Source of the DNA: Nansenia antarctica
Lineage: Eukaryota; Chordata; Actinopteri; Argentiniformes; Microstomatidae
Direction of reading: 5' to 3'
Length of the DNA: 64,000 bases
Assembly: GCA_963989245.1 (NCBI GenBank)
Contig: OZ022339.1
Location: 96,950,832 to 97,014,831, forward strand
Shown: positions 41,191 through 53,041 of the stretch, one piece after another
Numbering within the stretch: position 1 is the stretch's first letter
Layout of the letters: the number at the start of each line of letters is the position of its first letter
Made by a program: the position numbers and the translations under genes
Notes under the pieces: generated by a model
Told to the model about the DNA's origin: nothing
The model's database searches: none
The model's input: the letters and a program-made list of their open reading frames with translations, nothing else

Positions 41191-43650
41191 CATGCCCGAT
41201 TTACCTTTATACGACATTATAAAAAACACACATCAAAACACAAACAATCACATTGTTCATCAAAGAGGTCCTCCATCAATATTTGAAGAGTATGCCCTGA
41301 GAACAGCACCTGGACAGGAAAGCTTTGCCATACTGTTGGAATACGAACACACCTCATTATCCTCCATCTCTCTATTTCCATCACAGCCTTCATCTGACAA
41401 TGCCCTCAACTGACTATTGATGCTCAATTTGCTTTAGGTTTGAGTGCAGCTTTGAAAGCCGTTTGTGGGCTTGATGAGAGAGATGGAGAGAGCATTAACA
41501 TAAAGTCACATTTGCATATCATTCAACATTTGTGGAAAAAATACAGAGAAGAAATGAAAGACTTAAGGTAACCTGAATAAACACTGAGGGGACTGCTATT
41601 GTTCCATCATGGTTGTTATTCTTACGGCTTGGCCATTAAACCACACTCAGGTGGTCACAGGAGATGAGCGACGCCTTTGAGGTTTGAGATCGTAACTCTG
41701 ACAGAAAGGCGCCCGCCTTGTTGTCATCCGTTTACTCGCTCGCACAAATTACCATTTCCTTTTCACTTGCAGATTATAATAACCCCACGTCCGCTATCGT
41801 TTGCCAAGACACGGAAAGGTCAAGTGTACTAAAACGCGTAGGGTGTTTTCCTTGCGGAGTGTGTGTGTGTGTGTGTGTGCGGGTACGTGTGCCTGTGTTC
41901 ATGCTTTTATCTATAGAGCAGCGTTCTGCTTCAAAGGATTAGTGGAGTGGGTATTCACTTTTTACTGTCCTCTGCGATTAGTTTTTTTTCGTATAATTTA
42001 AGGTAAGGATAAAACAGTGTGGCTGGTAGGTGGTCCTGTTATTGACCGTGTCAACTGTAATAATGTAATTCACGATTTAATTAAAAATGATTTTTTTTTA
42101 ATGTCCAAATGTTGAGACTTCCGTCAAGAAGAATAACTTCTTTCTTACTTCAGCGACCTCGTTCACAGGGACTCGTGAACATCTTAACCGGAATGAGCTG
42201 ACTGTGCTGTGTGTGAAATATACATGAGCACAGCATGAATAATTACTTAATAGTCATTTTTCAAAGCGAAAAAAGATAAGGACGGCTCTCTGACATCATT
42301 CAGACGTGTCTGAGTCCCGACTCGTCATCTGTTCCCTCCAGCCGGCCAGTCTCATGGAGTGGGACACAGGGCCCTGTGCCTTTGACTGAGCCCCATTCAA
42401 TCAAAGCCGATGACCGTTTCAAAAGTGTTTTTGAGCCTAAACTGATTACCGGTTTGATTGAATATGTCTCTTACTGCGTCCCTTACTGTGTCTGCTGCTG
42501 TGCGTCTCTTTGTCGAGGTGTTACTGGGTACCAGTGTCCCATTATGTCTTCTCTGGGGCTGTGGCCGGAAGCCTCTTGGTTCACATGTGACTGATGTTCG
42601 CATCTGTCAGATGAATACTGGTCCATGCTGTTTCCCCCCCCCCCCACCTCTGTGCAGCAGCACCACATTGCAGAGGTTTGCTGAAGGGGAACGATGACTC
42701 ACGCTCCCCATTCAAGGTTGCCGAAGGGAAGGAAGTGAGATGGAGAAGAGAAATCTATATATTTTTTTTATGCATCTCTTTTCCCTGGTTTTGCCTCTCT
42801 CTCTCGCTTGTATTTCCTGCTTTGTCATATTCATAATTCATATGCAAAAGAGGACACTGGGTACCTGGCTGCTGTCACCTGGTGGGACTGGGAGGTTCTG
42901 AAGATAGCTGCAGCTAGCCCAGATACCACACTGTCCCGTGGTGCCGGTGCATGGGTATATTGAGATCCCTGTGTCATGATTCGGGCCCGTATGCAGAACT
43001 AGCTGGATGGGATGGCATTGCAGACACTGTGTCCTTCATTAATGTGTCCTAGCTAGTTGCAGCAAATCCTCTTATGTAAAAAGGAGCAGCCGACTGCAGG
43101 CAAGGAGAGAGAGAGAGAGAATCTCGAAGCAGAGGCCCTGCATGACAGGACTGCATACTTTGTCTCTCTGCAGGGAATCTCTCCTGTCACAGTGGGAGCA
43201 CAATCTGATGGGCCTTTGATTGTGAAATGATGGCAAGGAAATCACGTTTCACATTCCCTAGATGGATAATGATGGATGAGTTCAGGGATGTAGTGGTTGT
43301 TTTCTACGGCTCACATTCTGTTAATGCATTTAAATAAATTGCGGTTTAAGACGTGGTTGTATTTGGCTACTAAATGTTTTGTTACACAGCCTCTCTTCTT
43401 CCCTGAGGGAGACGGGCGGAGGGAGGGAGGAATCTCAGTCAGGAAGAATGCAGACAGCGGGGGGGGGGTGGAGCCTATCGGAGTGTTGTTGCTACAACGT
43501 GCACACCGTCAACCATAACAAAACCGTAATCTGGTTCTCTGCCATCTCAAGAACGTTCAGCACTCTCTGCTGATTTCTTCACAGCCCGATTCCTTTTCTC
43601 CGAGAGCTCACCGAGATCGACCTCCGACCTCTAGACGAGTTCACGACGGG
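41191..43650 (+). other. Intron 3, no gene recognised
   Basis: A short (GT)n lies at 41858-41882, a C-run at 42633-42645 and a (GA)n at 43106-43120. Open frames of 60-80 codons on both strands lack splice sites and similarity. Confidence 0.4.
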
Positions 43651-43888
43651 GGCGGCGGTGGCTCAGGAGGTAGAGCCGGCGTCCTAACGATCGCAAGGTC
43701 GGCGGTTCCATCCCCAGCTCCTCTTTTACCACGTGTCGAGGTGTCCTCGGGCAAGACACTGAACCCCAAACTGCTCCCATGGTAGCTTGCTGACATTGGT
43801 GTGTGAATGTGTGTGTTAATGTGGTGAACGAGAGGCCATTGTAAAGCGCTTTGGAAAAAGGCGCTATATAAGTGCAGTCCATTTTACC
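43651..43888 (+). mobile_element. tRNA-derived SINE, near full length
   Basis: The A-box region is GTGGCTCAGGAGGTAGAGCC and the B-box region GGTCGGCGGTTCCATCCCC, spaced as in a tRNA head. The body has GTGTCCTCGGGCAAGACACT and GAACCCCAAACTGCTCC. The 3' end is TTGTAAAGCGCTTTGGAAAA then GCGCTATATAAGTGCAGTCC. This order is typical of a widespread teleost SINE. It shares its tail with the fragment at 13536. Target duplications were not found. Confidence 0.85.
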
Positions 43889-46800
43889 ATATGTTTATAA
43901 CATCGTTCTCTAATACGTCACATGCTCTAGTCTAGCCAGGCTGCGGAAAGGGTTTTTCCTTTCGTCTGGGCTTTCACTGTAACGACACACTCGCGTGGAT
44001 CATCAATGAGACCACATCAACACACACACACGCATCTCCTATTGATCCTCGGATAACGCAGCTTTTGACTCCCACACTGTCGGTTCCAGTGGATTCCCAT
44101 TCAGACGGTCCCAGGCGTTAGTAGAGTCCACAGTGCTCTAGTTCAGTCATACTTAGTGTCGCTCTCTGAAGTAGACCTGGCACACACTCTTGCGTCATCC
44201 TCTCGGTGGCCCCTGGAGTACTTAGTCCTAGACCAGGACTCACTGGTCACAGTGTGCAGGAAGTCCCCTCCGACCTTCACACAGAGATTAAGGTTAGGCT
44301 TTGCATAATGTTTTAGGGGTGGGGGGTGTGGTGGGATGGGGGGGAATGTTGGACTTCATTATTGTGCCATTCCCATGGGTTGTTCAGAGACTGTCCTTAT
44401 CACAGAGACATTCCAGTCATTCCCTGAGTATTTAATCCCAGGCCGTCACATACTTTTCAAAGTTACTTGAAGTCCCACAGAAAGACAGACAAGTCTTGCA
44501 GTTTTATGATATTATTCCCCTCTACGTTCGAGAATGTGAGTCGCGATTCCTAGCACGTCTCGTTGGCCAGGAGAGTTTTGGATTGAAATACTGTTAGTGG
44601 AAGTCTCCACAGTATCGGGAGTCAGTTGGAGAAGGTCAGGTTAGGTGACAGGTGATTTGAAATGATTTTCCAAATACTTCTGTGTTTTGATTGTGTTTGC
44701 CTGGTGAAATTGAACCAAATTTCTAAATTGAACCGTCCCAGAAATACTAAACCCCCCGCACACCTGACACTCCAGGCAGGCAAAAAAAAACAAACACTCA
44801 AAAGTATTTGAATGCATTTCCAAAGGTTTTCGATCCAGGTCTGGTCTTGTCTAAGGGACTGCAGTGTTTGTCAGACAAGAGAGGTGATAGAGGTCACAAT
44901 GCAAGGCATGGAGCTGGGAATAGGCCACAGCCATCTGATGGTTTACGGAGAGGGTCTGTCAGATCTGTCAGCTTTGCAGAACACAGCAGTGAGACTGAGA
45001 TAAGGGCCCGTGAAAACAGTGATGTCTCTGAATGTGTTTGGATTGTGGAAGATATGAGTGCCATTAGCACAACACTTCTTAAACCAGCAGAAAGTTTGTC
45101 GCCTCTGGCCGTCGTGGCGATAATAATAATAACAATAATATAAACCCCCCCGAAATGGACTTGCAGTGTCGGACATTAGCGCTTATGTTTATGCATCCTC
45201 GCACAATTTGAAGAGGCAGCCACCAGAGACAGACAGGCTAGAAAACGACGAGTCCACTCACCTAGAACAAAGCCTACTACACCTACCCTGGGTAGTAAAA
45301 ACGTGTTTATATGCAAACCAAGTGTTGGGTAGGACACTCCAATTTAGTCCGGACCAGAACAGCATTCGTAAATGCAATATTTCTTTCAAGGGATTTCTCT
45401 CCCTGATTCCTACTGATTAAACACATGCATTACAACCATTTGTAAGCTTTTAGAAAGCTTGAATCTTTACATACTGGACCTTTAAGCCAAATGTTTTCTG
45501 TATACTGTTACTTTAGTGTCTCCAGGTTGATTCTTGAAGTGTCTCATCTCCATCCTTTCTCCTCTCCTCTGAGAGAATAGCCAGAAGACAGAGGGGCAGG
45601 GAGGGCATCACCACTTTACTCTCTTTTCAAATTGATCTGTTCTTTCCTCCCCTCTCCCCTCCCTCCCTCTGTCTCCCCAGTGTGAGTTTGTTATTAAACC
45701 CAGGATAAATATATTCATTCTGTCCATCACCTCTCCCCCCCGGTGCATATTTTCCATTTCATTAGAGGTTCCTAGTCTAGTCTTTGAGCGACTGCCTCCT
45801 GAGGTAATCTCATTGCTGCGATTCCAAAGCAACCCACAGGTGTGATGACCTTAACCCTGACCCACAGGTGGAACAGCCCTTACCCCGCAGAGAGAACTTC
45901 CTTTCAACCACAGTCAAACGGAAACAACGCGCATACCCAACCAGTTTCGACAGTGTCTGTGTGTCTCTGTGTGTCTGTGTGTGTCATTACCATCCATCAT
46001 CCAAGCCTCCTTATTTATATTCCCTCAGCGTTTCCTGTCGCCTCTGTCCTGATAACTTCTGAATCTGCTTCTCCTCTCTCCTCGTTTGTCGTGGTGTCGA
46101 CCTTTAGAAAATTCGCAGGGTGGCAGGACTCAAACTCTAATTGGGCGAAATGCGAGTGCATTCTGTGAGCCGAGGCCTTCGGCAGGGGGTCAGCCATTAC
46201 TGCCGCTGTAATTACCAGCAGATTCTGCATATCCCACTCTCTCTCCGTCTCATGTCTCTCTCTCTCATGGCTCTCTCTTGATTATCTCTCTCTCTCTCTT
46301 CCCCACTTCCCCTCATTCTCCACACCGTTCACTTAACAGAGGTTTTATTTACCCGGACGGGTGCTCGCTAACCGAATAACGCTTCAGCTTCCTAGCCAAG
46401 CAAGAAGAAGGAGAGAGGCATCGGGAGAGAGACTCGAGTGATATTTATTTCCACTGCTTGCAGAAATATTAGCCAATTTTAATTCCATTGCTAATGAAAG
46501 GGTTCATCTAGTTTACCTCTCTTCTTCCCACTCGCTGTTTGTCTATATTTAGTTAATTACCTGGCTCTCTGTGACAGTGATCCTCCTCCCCCACGCCCCC
46601 GCCTCCCCACCCGCGCACTGAAATCCTGCTTCACTGGGTCCAGATAGCAATTAAGACGGGTATGAAAAATTAAAGGCGTCTGCTTGAGATCAGTGCACAT
46701 TTGGAGCGCGGAGACTCAAAACAAAGCAGAACAGTATGCATGGCTCCAGGCAACTCATTTTAATGAAATAATTGGCTGATGTTGTGTTTCTTCCTGCTCC

Positions 46801-46929
46801 TTCCTCTCTCCCACAAGGACATTACACAAGCAGGGGATGAAGACTTCAATGGAAATCTGCACTTTCTCCTCCAGGAAACTCATTCCACTTGTTCCGCTTT
46901 TTGCCTTTTGAAGACGGCGCACATTAAGT

Positions 46930-46932
<3 letters not shown>
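43889..46932 (+). other. Intron 3, no gene recognised
   Basis: Mostly unique-looking sequence with a small (AAT)n at 45120-45141 and CT-rich patches at 45640-45675 and 46225-46310. Positions about 46600-46700 (GCAATTAAGACGGGTATGAA, AAATTAAAGGCGTCTGC) look non-repetitive and could be a conserved non-coding element, unproven. A 111-codon plus frame at 44808-45143 has no recognisable similarity. Confidence 0.4.
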
Positions 46933-46986
<54 letters not shown>

Positions 46987-46999
46987 CGTGTGTGTGTGT
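46933..46999 (+). repeat. (GT)n with GCGCGTGC tail
   Basis: About 23 GT units followed by GCGCGCGTGCGTG and more GT. Confidence 0.95.
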
Positions 47000-47157
47000 A
47001 ATGAAAACTACTGATGTTGACATTGATTATATGTGAAACGATAAGCCTGGGATCGATAGCCCTCAGTAGATTAGCATTACTGCTCTGTGGCAATCTGTAG
47101 CTGTGATGATAGCCAGTAGGTACCTTCAAGTCTCTCTTTTTCGCTTTCACACTACCC

Positions 47158-47272
47158 TCTCTCACATTCACTCTCTCTCACTCTCTCTCTTTCACTCACT
47201 CACTCACTCACTCACACTCTCCCTCTCCCTCTCTCTCTCCCTCTCCCTCTCTCTCTCCCTCTCTCTCTCTCT
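47158..47272 (+). repeat. CT-rich tract with (CACT)n
   Basis: CTCTCACT steps, a CACTCACTCACTCACTCA tract at 47193-47212, and CTCTCCCTCTCC blocks. Confidence 0.85.
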
Positions 47273-47578
47273 TACTCTTTTTCCATTCTCTCACCATGAC
47301 AACCCCATCTCTGTATTATGTCCTGACACCCACTTCTAGCAGAACACACGGACACAGAGGCTCATTCATGCGGTCATCACCTCCCCCTAGTGTTCCATAG
47401 TTGGCCGACATATTTGACAGAAACCATTAAATAGTGCTTTATTTTTATTTTTTATTTTATTTTAGGTATTATTTCCAGCATTGACCCACATACATACGTT
47501 GAATTAGATTCAGATTAGATCTATGTAGAAGAGTGACATCCTTTTCTCTTCCCACCTTCTCCGGAAACATTTCTCTTT

Positions 47579-47713
<135 letters not shown>

Positions 47714-48155
47714 CATGGCAGGTCCACACAGTGTGTATCACCCACACCTAACCATCTTTGGTAGAGAGTCCAGGCCTCAGTATTCATATTGACGTGAAAG
47801 ATGCCAAGGTTTCAAGGAGCCCTCCCGCTTGTAGTTGGCATCTTAAGAAGGGCATGTTATGCTATGAAAGGCCCTTTGATTTAGATGGGATTACTCTAAG
47901 TAGAGTAAACCTCTCTTTGGTACCACAACATCCCAATGGAAAATAGGATTCCATTCAGATTAAATGGTCAATTGCAATTTAGACTTAATAACTTTTTTTT
48001 TTTGTTATTCAAGACAGTTAGCCTGTTAGCCATATACTCCAGTTTGAAGGCGATGGTATTGTGCTATGCTAAACTAGCTACAGTACAGCTAGCACTAGCA
48101 TGCACGACACCAGCAGAACTCTGCCTTTGTTCCTGTCTCTTTGTGACTGAAGCCA

Positions 48156-48304
48156 CATGGAGGCTGGTGGAGGTAGATATCGGAGGTCGGGCACATTCTA
48201 AAGGAATGGAATGAGGATTGGTATCTGTTGGGTACCATTCCTCGTTCCATTTCATGCATTACAATGAGACAGTCCTTCGATTTCTATCTCCGCCAGCCTC
48301 CACT
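48156..48304. mobile_element. Palindromic miniature element (~150 bp)
   Basis: The left arm GGAGGCTGGTGGAGGTAGAT and the right arm read in reverse, GGAGGCTGGCGGAGATAGAA, are related over about 70 bases each. They meet near CTGTTGGGTACC. The pattern, with ATTC/GGAATGGAATG inside, recalls an abundant salmonid-type palindromic repeat. The arms are diverged, so the copy is old. Confidence 0.6.
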
Positions 48305-48437
48305 AACTGAAGCTGGGGTAGGGAGCGTGTCTAATTGCTTGTTCTGGTGGCCTTGGGCGGGGAAGACTCTGTGCCACAGTGATCCAGTCACTGCGAGGCT
48401 CACCTGCTGATTGCGCGTGGGCCTCCAGCATCTCAGC

Positions 48438-48510
48438 GTGTGTGCGTGCGTGTGTGCGTGTGTGCGTGCGTGCGTGCGTGTGTGTGTGTCTGTGTGTGCG
48501 CGTGCGTATT
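48438..48510 (+). repeat. GTGC/GT mixed microsatellite
   Basis: GTGCGTGCGTGTGTGCGTGT pattern with alternating purine-pyrimidine and CG steps. Confidence 0.88.
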
Positions 48511-49626
48511 CATGTTGAGGCTGTGAGGTGGATCCTGCAGGTAAAGACCGACGGCCAGGACAGTGCACACACACATGGCTGGCACAGCTGTACCCGTGCC
48601 CCAGGCTTCAGGGCCTGTCCCTCCCCGTCTGCTAGGCCACTTGCTGGGAGTTAATGAATGAATTAACTCTGTTGTACTCTCAGCCTTGAAGGTGATCAGA
48701 GAAAGACATTAAGGAGTCAAAGAGAAGAAAAGAAAGTCATTCTTCAGGGCATGCTGTGACAGCTCAGACGTTGCCATTAGCTTTTTTAACACATCTATCT
48801 TTTGATTGCGTTAAACCTAAGGGACTACACTGGTTTTCTTGCAGTCCTTAGCTGTGAATGACCGTCCTATGGATGGTTTGAAATGAGAGGGAGAGAGGGA
48901 GGGGGGGTGAGCACAGACAGCAGGGAGGTAGTGAGGGTCCATGCTTGTACAGTGGGTGTCGGTGTCGGTGTCGGTGGGGAAGGGGGTAGGGCCATAACCA
49001 GCTATGGAGCTGACTTCATATCACTTACTTGAGGAAAAAGTCTAGTGACTGATGACCTGATCACATGCCCTCTCTCTCTAACAGGCACGCACGCACACTC
49101 TTTCCCCCCCCCCCTCTTAGCCATATCATCCATCACCCGTGTCTGAGTTGGTCTGCCTCCTCTCAATCTCACTTCAATCAGCGCGGCCGCTGGCGTTGAT
49201 GCGGCGGGGGTCAAGACGCCACTCCTGGATTCCGTTCTGCCCGGTTGCCTAGGAGTGCTGAGATCATATCTGCGTCCCTACCACCTCGCGCGGACAAAAG
49301 AAAAAACCCTGTGTCGCCTTGGCAACTGTCTGAGTGGGAGGTGTTTTGTTATGAATGTCACTTGTCTCTCTCTGTGTGAATTGATTCACTTGGAACTTTT
49401 TTATTTTTTTTCTTTCTTCGTTTTACCTATTTCCCTGCCGCCGCCACCGCCCGCGTCAGCTCCAATCAATCGCGGGATCCGTCTTTGTTGGCTCTCTTTC
49501 TCCGGCTGTTTGCGGAGCTGGCATGTTTTAAAACGCCAAACAACAAACGTTACTCTGAGCCCGTGTCGTGAGCGCTAGGGCGGCTTCTCTCCACCTCCCC
49601 TCCCTAGAGGGTTCCTCTTCTGTACG
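48511..49626 (+). other. Intron 3, no gene recognised
   Basis: A GTGTCGGTGTCGGTGTCGGT patch lies at 48957-48976 and a C-run at 49105-49115. No exon was seen. Confidence 0.4.
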
Positions 49627-49720
49627 GGGGAGGCTGGTTGAGGCTGGCGGAGGTAGGAATCGGAGGACGGGGCTCATTTGAATGCATGGAACGGCATTTC
49701 TACCTCCACTAGCCTCTGCC
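49627..49720. mobile_element. Short palindromic element, relative of 48156-48304
   Basis: GAGGCTGGCGGAGGTAGGAA on the left pairs with TTCTACCTCCACTAGCCTC on the right around a short centre (GGAACGGC). GGAGGACGGGGCTCATTTGA matches the 29612 fragment. Confidence 0.55.
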
Positions 49721-50055
49721 CCTGGCCCACATGTTTACTAGAACCAGGCCTTTCAGAAGTACAGAGAACATACACAGACCCTGGAGCCTCAATAAATCAC
49801 CAGCTGCTGTTCCCTGTTCTCATTCTTTATGACTTTGTTATTTGTTGTGCATGCCCTCAAAGCTGGCGCTGCCACTGCTCCTCGCTTGCGTGTTACTTTT
49901 ATTCTTTTTGCCTTTTATATGAGAAATGTGTTTGTGTCCAAATTGCCGCGGCTTGAATTTGATATGTGGTGAAGTAAGGCAGGGTGGGGGCTCGCGTCTC
50001 CCTCTATTCTAAATAATTAGTTTTGGATCCAGAGCTCATGGTCTCAGACAGTGTC

Positions 50056-50059
<4 letters not shown>

Positions 50060-50116
<57 letters not shown>
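50060..50116 (+). repeat. (CT)n microsatellite then C-rich
   Basis: About 28 CT units followed by CACTCCACCCCCCCCCCCAC. Confidence 0.95.
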
Positions 50117-50120
<4 letters not shown>

Positions 50121-50837
50121 ACCCCCCCCCCCACCCCTACTTCTCCCTCACCCCCACAAACTGCCACCTCCTCACAATCCACCCTCCTCGTCATTTGTTT
50201 AATTCTGCTAGTTTGGGTCGGACACACAAATCAGGCTCTTCAATTCAGACTGAGGTTAGACAGCCGGGAGCAGTTAGTGGTTTTATTTATGGGACTCTTA
50301 ATACCCCCCCCACCCCCCTTGCTTCTTCCTTCTTCGTCCTGCTCTGTCTGTCTTTGATGACAGGCGCTCGGAGCCCTGGCCATTGATTGACAGGGTGATT
50401 GACTACATGCAGGGATTGATGAAGTAGAGTGAGAGGAGCTCCGGATAGACTTAATGTGTCTGTCTTTAATTAGCGCTCCCATTGCCTCTGCCTGTCCGTC
50501 TGTTTATCTGTCATCCGTGCGGCTGAGCCCAGAGCCGGAAGAAAAAAAAAGTATGTCAGCCTTCACACCCTTGAACCCCGGTTAATAGTATTTTGAAGGC
50601 AGTGTGATATTTTCTCATTTGCAAGTGAAGAGATGTGTGGGGCCCGGGTTGTCTCCCCTCTCTGCAGGCTGCGACCCCCCCCTCCCCTCACCCCTCATCT
50701 TGTTCAATACAGGATATTTTGAGTTGACTTCTGAGTGTCTTCTGAGCCAGAGAGCCAGACAGTGGAATCAGAGAACAGTGCTCTAATGAGGAAGCCTGCT
50801 TTCCCATAACTACATATGAGAGTAGTTACATACGCAC
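50117..50837 (+). other. Intron 3, no gene recognised
   Basis: C-rich patches near 50300 and 50675. No exon was seen. Confidence 0.4.
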
Positions 50838-50839
50838 AT

Positions 50840-50877
<38 letters not shown>

Positions 50878-50989
50878 CACACACACACACACACACGCCA
50901 CACACACACACACACATGCCACACACACACATACACACACATGCCACACACACACACACACGCCACACACATGCCACACACACACATAG
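50838..50989 (+). repeat. (CA)n with GCCACA interruptions
   Basis: CA tracts separated by ACGCCACAC and ATGCCACAC steps, forming an irregular minisatellite of six blocks. Confidence 0.93.
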
Positions 50990-51552
50990 GTTTTTCACTC
51001 TAAATAAATGGGCCTTAATTAGAGAGAGTGAGCTATTAGGTTTCTAATGGAATGAGGGCATTTTAGGAGGTTTGTGATTTATCTTTTTGGGTTTGGCCCG
51101 GCTCACATCTCCCCACACTGAGGGTAATGTCCACTATCAATCACATTAAAAGGATGAAGTCAGTCTTCCCCTCCTGCCCTCTTTCTTCTCTCTGTCTTTC
51201 TCTTACTACTGTATCATCCTCCTCTCCCCCAATCATGTCTCCCCGTTGAGAATCATTTGAATCTCAAATTAATCATTTGAATGTACAATCATTTGAATCT
51301 CACAACGTCCTTTTAGCCCCCTATAAACGATATACAGTACAGTATACAGTTCTCTATCCGTTATAGGGAGTAGGCTATAATGAGTCATTTGAGACAAACA
51401 TCCCTGTCCCTTCTGCCCCCCACCCCCCCCACCCCCACCCCAGCAACCCCATCGACCAGTCCCCTCTGATAGATCTTATTACCACCCTCAGCCTATATGG
51501 TTTTAAAAGGATCTTTCCACAAGCTGTGCATTATATTACTGTACATCCATCA
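50990..51552 (+). other. Intron 3, no gene recognised
   Basis: AATCATTTGAAT repeated three times at 51250-51300, and a CCCCACCCCC patch at 51418-51440. No exon was seen. Confidence 0.4.
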
Positions 51553-51556
51553 CTCA

Positions 51557-51600
<44 letters not shown>
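51553..51600 (+). repeat. (CA)n microsatellite
   Basis: About 22 CA units following CATCACTCACTCA. Confidence 0.95.
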
Positions 51601-51605
<5 letters not shown>

Positions 51606-51755
51606 CACCGCGAACAGCAGCTCTCAGCTTTATTGATTTGCATCTTCTTCATGAATAATTGTTGAGCTCTCTACCTCAGCGATGGCCTTCGTATGGACAC
51701 ATCTGTCAGGGGGGACCACATCATCAGGTCGTATCGATATGACCATCATCTTATT

Positions 51756-51983
51756 TTATTTTATTTATTTATTTATTTAAGTAATTTTTTTCTGAGTGGG
51801 GCAGTCCCACTCATATTTTTTGTACATTTTTTTTTATTGACAGTACAGTATAGATTATGACAGGAAGGATGGGTGAGAGAGAGAGGAGGGATGACATGCA
51901 GGACATGTCCCCGGCCGGAATCGAACCGGGGACCCTGCGGTTACATGGTCGACGCTTAACCCGCTACGCCACCTAAGCGCCCC
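51756..51983 (-). mobile_element. tRNA-derived SINE with 15-bp target duplication
   Basis: On the minus strand the head starts GGGGCGCTTAGGTGGCGTAG. The B-box is GGTTCGATTCC inside CCCCGGTTCGATTCCGGCCG, and the body contains TGCATGTCATCCCTCCTCTC. The end is T/A-rich with TACTGTACTGTCAATAAAAA and (AAAT)n. A perfect duplication GACCATCATCTTATT lies at 51741-51755 and 51984-51998. The long downstream body and A-rich tail make it a retroposon, not a tRNA gene. Confidence 0.93.
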
Positions 51984-51998
51984 GACCATCATCTTATT

Positions 51999-52976
51999 AT
52001 CGGTCTTCATTACCTTCCTAGTGACCGTGGCTGACACTCTGTGGCGGGCCCTGCTGGACATCGTTTAGAATAGCTCGGAACGACGTGACTTTGAAGCCCT
52101 CGGCTCTGTACTGCAGCCCAAAGCCGATCATCACCAGGTGTTTTTCACTAGGCTTTTAGTGCGACAACAAAGATGGCAGTAGGCGTGATGGTGAACAATG
52201 CCGCTGTTCCGTCTCCCTGTGCCAGACACTCCAGACATGACGAGAGCCACGAATTCTATGAGAGGCGATTTGACTAGCCTTCATCCTGTCTTCTGAGGAC
52301 ACGTCTTGAGGGAGTCGGTTTTTTTCTTCACTCCCACCGGTTCTGAGTCTCCGTCAATGTAATGATGATGTGTGCGTGCGTGCGTGCGTGCGTTGTGCAC
52401 GAGAGACACATTCGGGTGCCTGGGAGTATTCTCTGTGTATAAAGCTATCTGTCTCTTTATACCCGAACACTGTTTGGAATTTGATGCACGAATATCAGCT
52501 TTAAAGCATCAAGGACAGTCTCCCTGCCTCCCCTAATGGCTTTCTACGCGTATTGCCTGTCAATGGCACACTGACAATGTTTACACTGATGGTGAAGGGT
52601 GGCAGCATGTGGAGTCTTATTATTATTTCAGCGAAGGTAGTGGTTGGCAGTAGGAAGAAATATGATTGGAAGTGGTGGACTGTCAGTTTTTTAAGTAGCC
52701 TACAGCAAAGTATCTTATCATGTCTTAACAATCCAAATGGATTCATAGTTATTCTGTTGATTTCTAAAAGGTATTTTGGAAGGACTTGAAAAGACCCAAC
52801 GATGAGGTGAGGGTGATAGGCTAATCAGGGTGAGGAGAATTGTGTCTGTATCCAACAGCTCAGACTCACTCTTGATTAGCAATGGGTGAAGTAGAGGGGC
52901 GAGGGCAGGGTGAGGAGGTGTGGGGTTCAGATGATGGCCATCTGTCAAGTGGATTACAATGTGAGACACGCGCAGT

Positions 52977-52978
<2 letters not shown>
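51999..52978 (+). other. Intron 3, no gene recognised
   Basis: A short (GTGC)n lies at 52373-52393. No exon was seen. Confidence 0.4.

Positions 52979-53038
<60 letters not shown>
52979..53038 (+). repeat. (CA)29 microsatellite
   Basis: A pure CA tract between AGTCTCA and CTCACTTAC. Confidence 0.96.

Positions 53039-53041
<3 letters not shown>

Noticed and set aside
43651..43720. A tRNA gene on the plus strand
   Set aside because: The A/B-box region continues into the conserved SINE body and tail, and cloverleaf pairing is not evident.
44808..45143. A 111-codon plus-strand exon of mast
   Set aside because: It lacks a good acceptor and donor at its edges and has no likeness to MAST N-terminal sequence.
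51890..51983. A tRNA gene on the minus strand
   Set aside because: The tRNA-like head is followed by a SINE body, an A/T-rich tail and a 15-bp target duplication.
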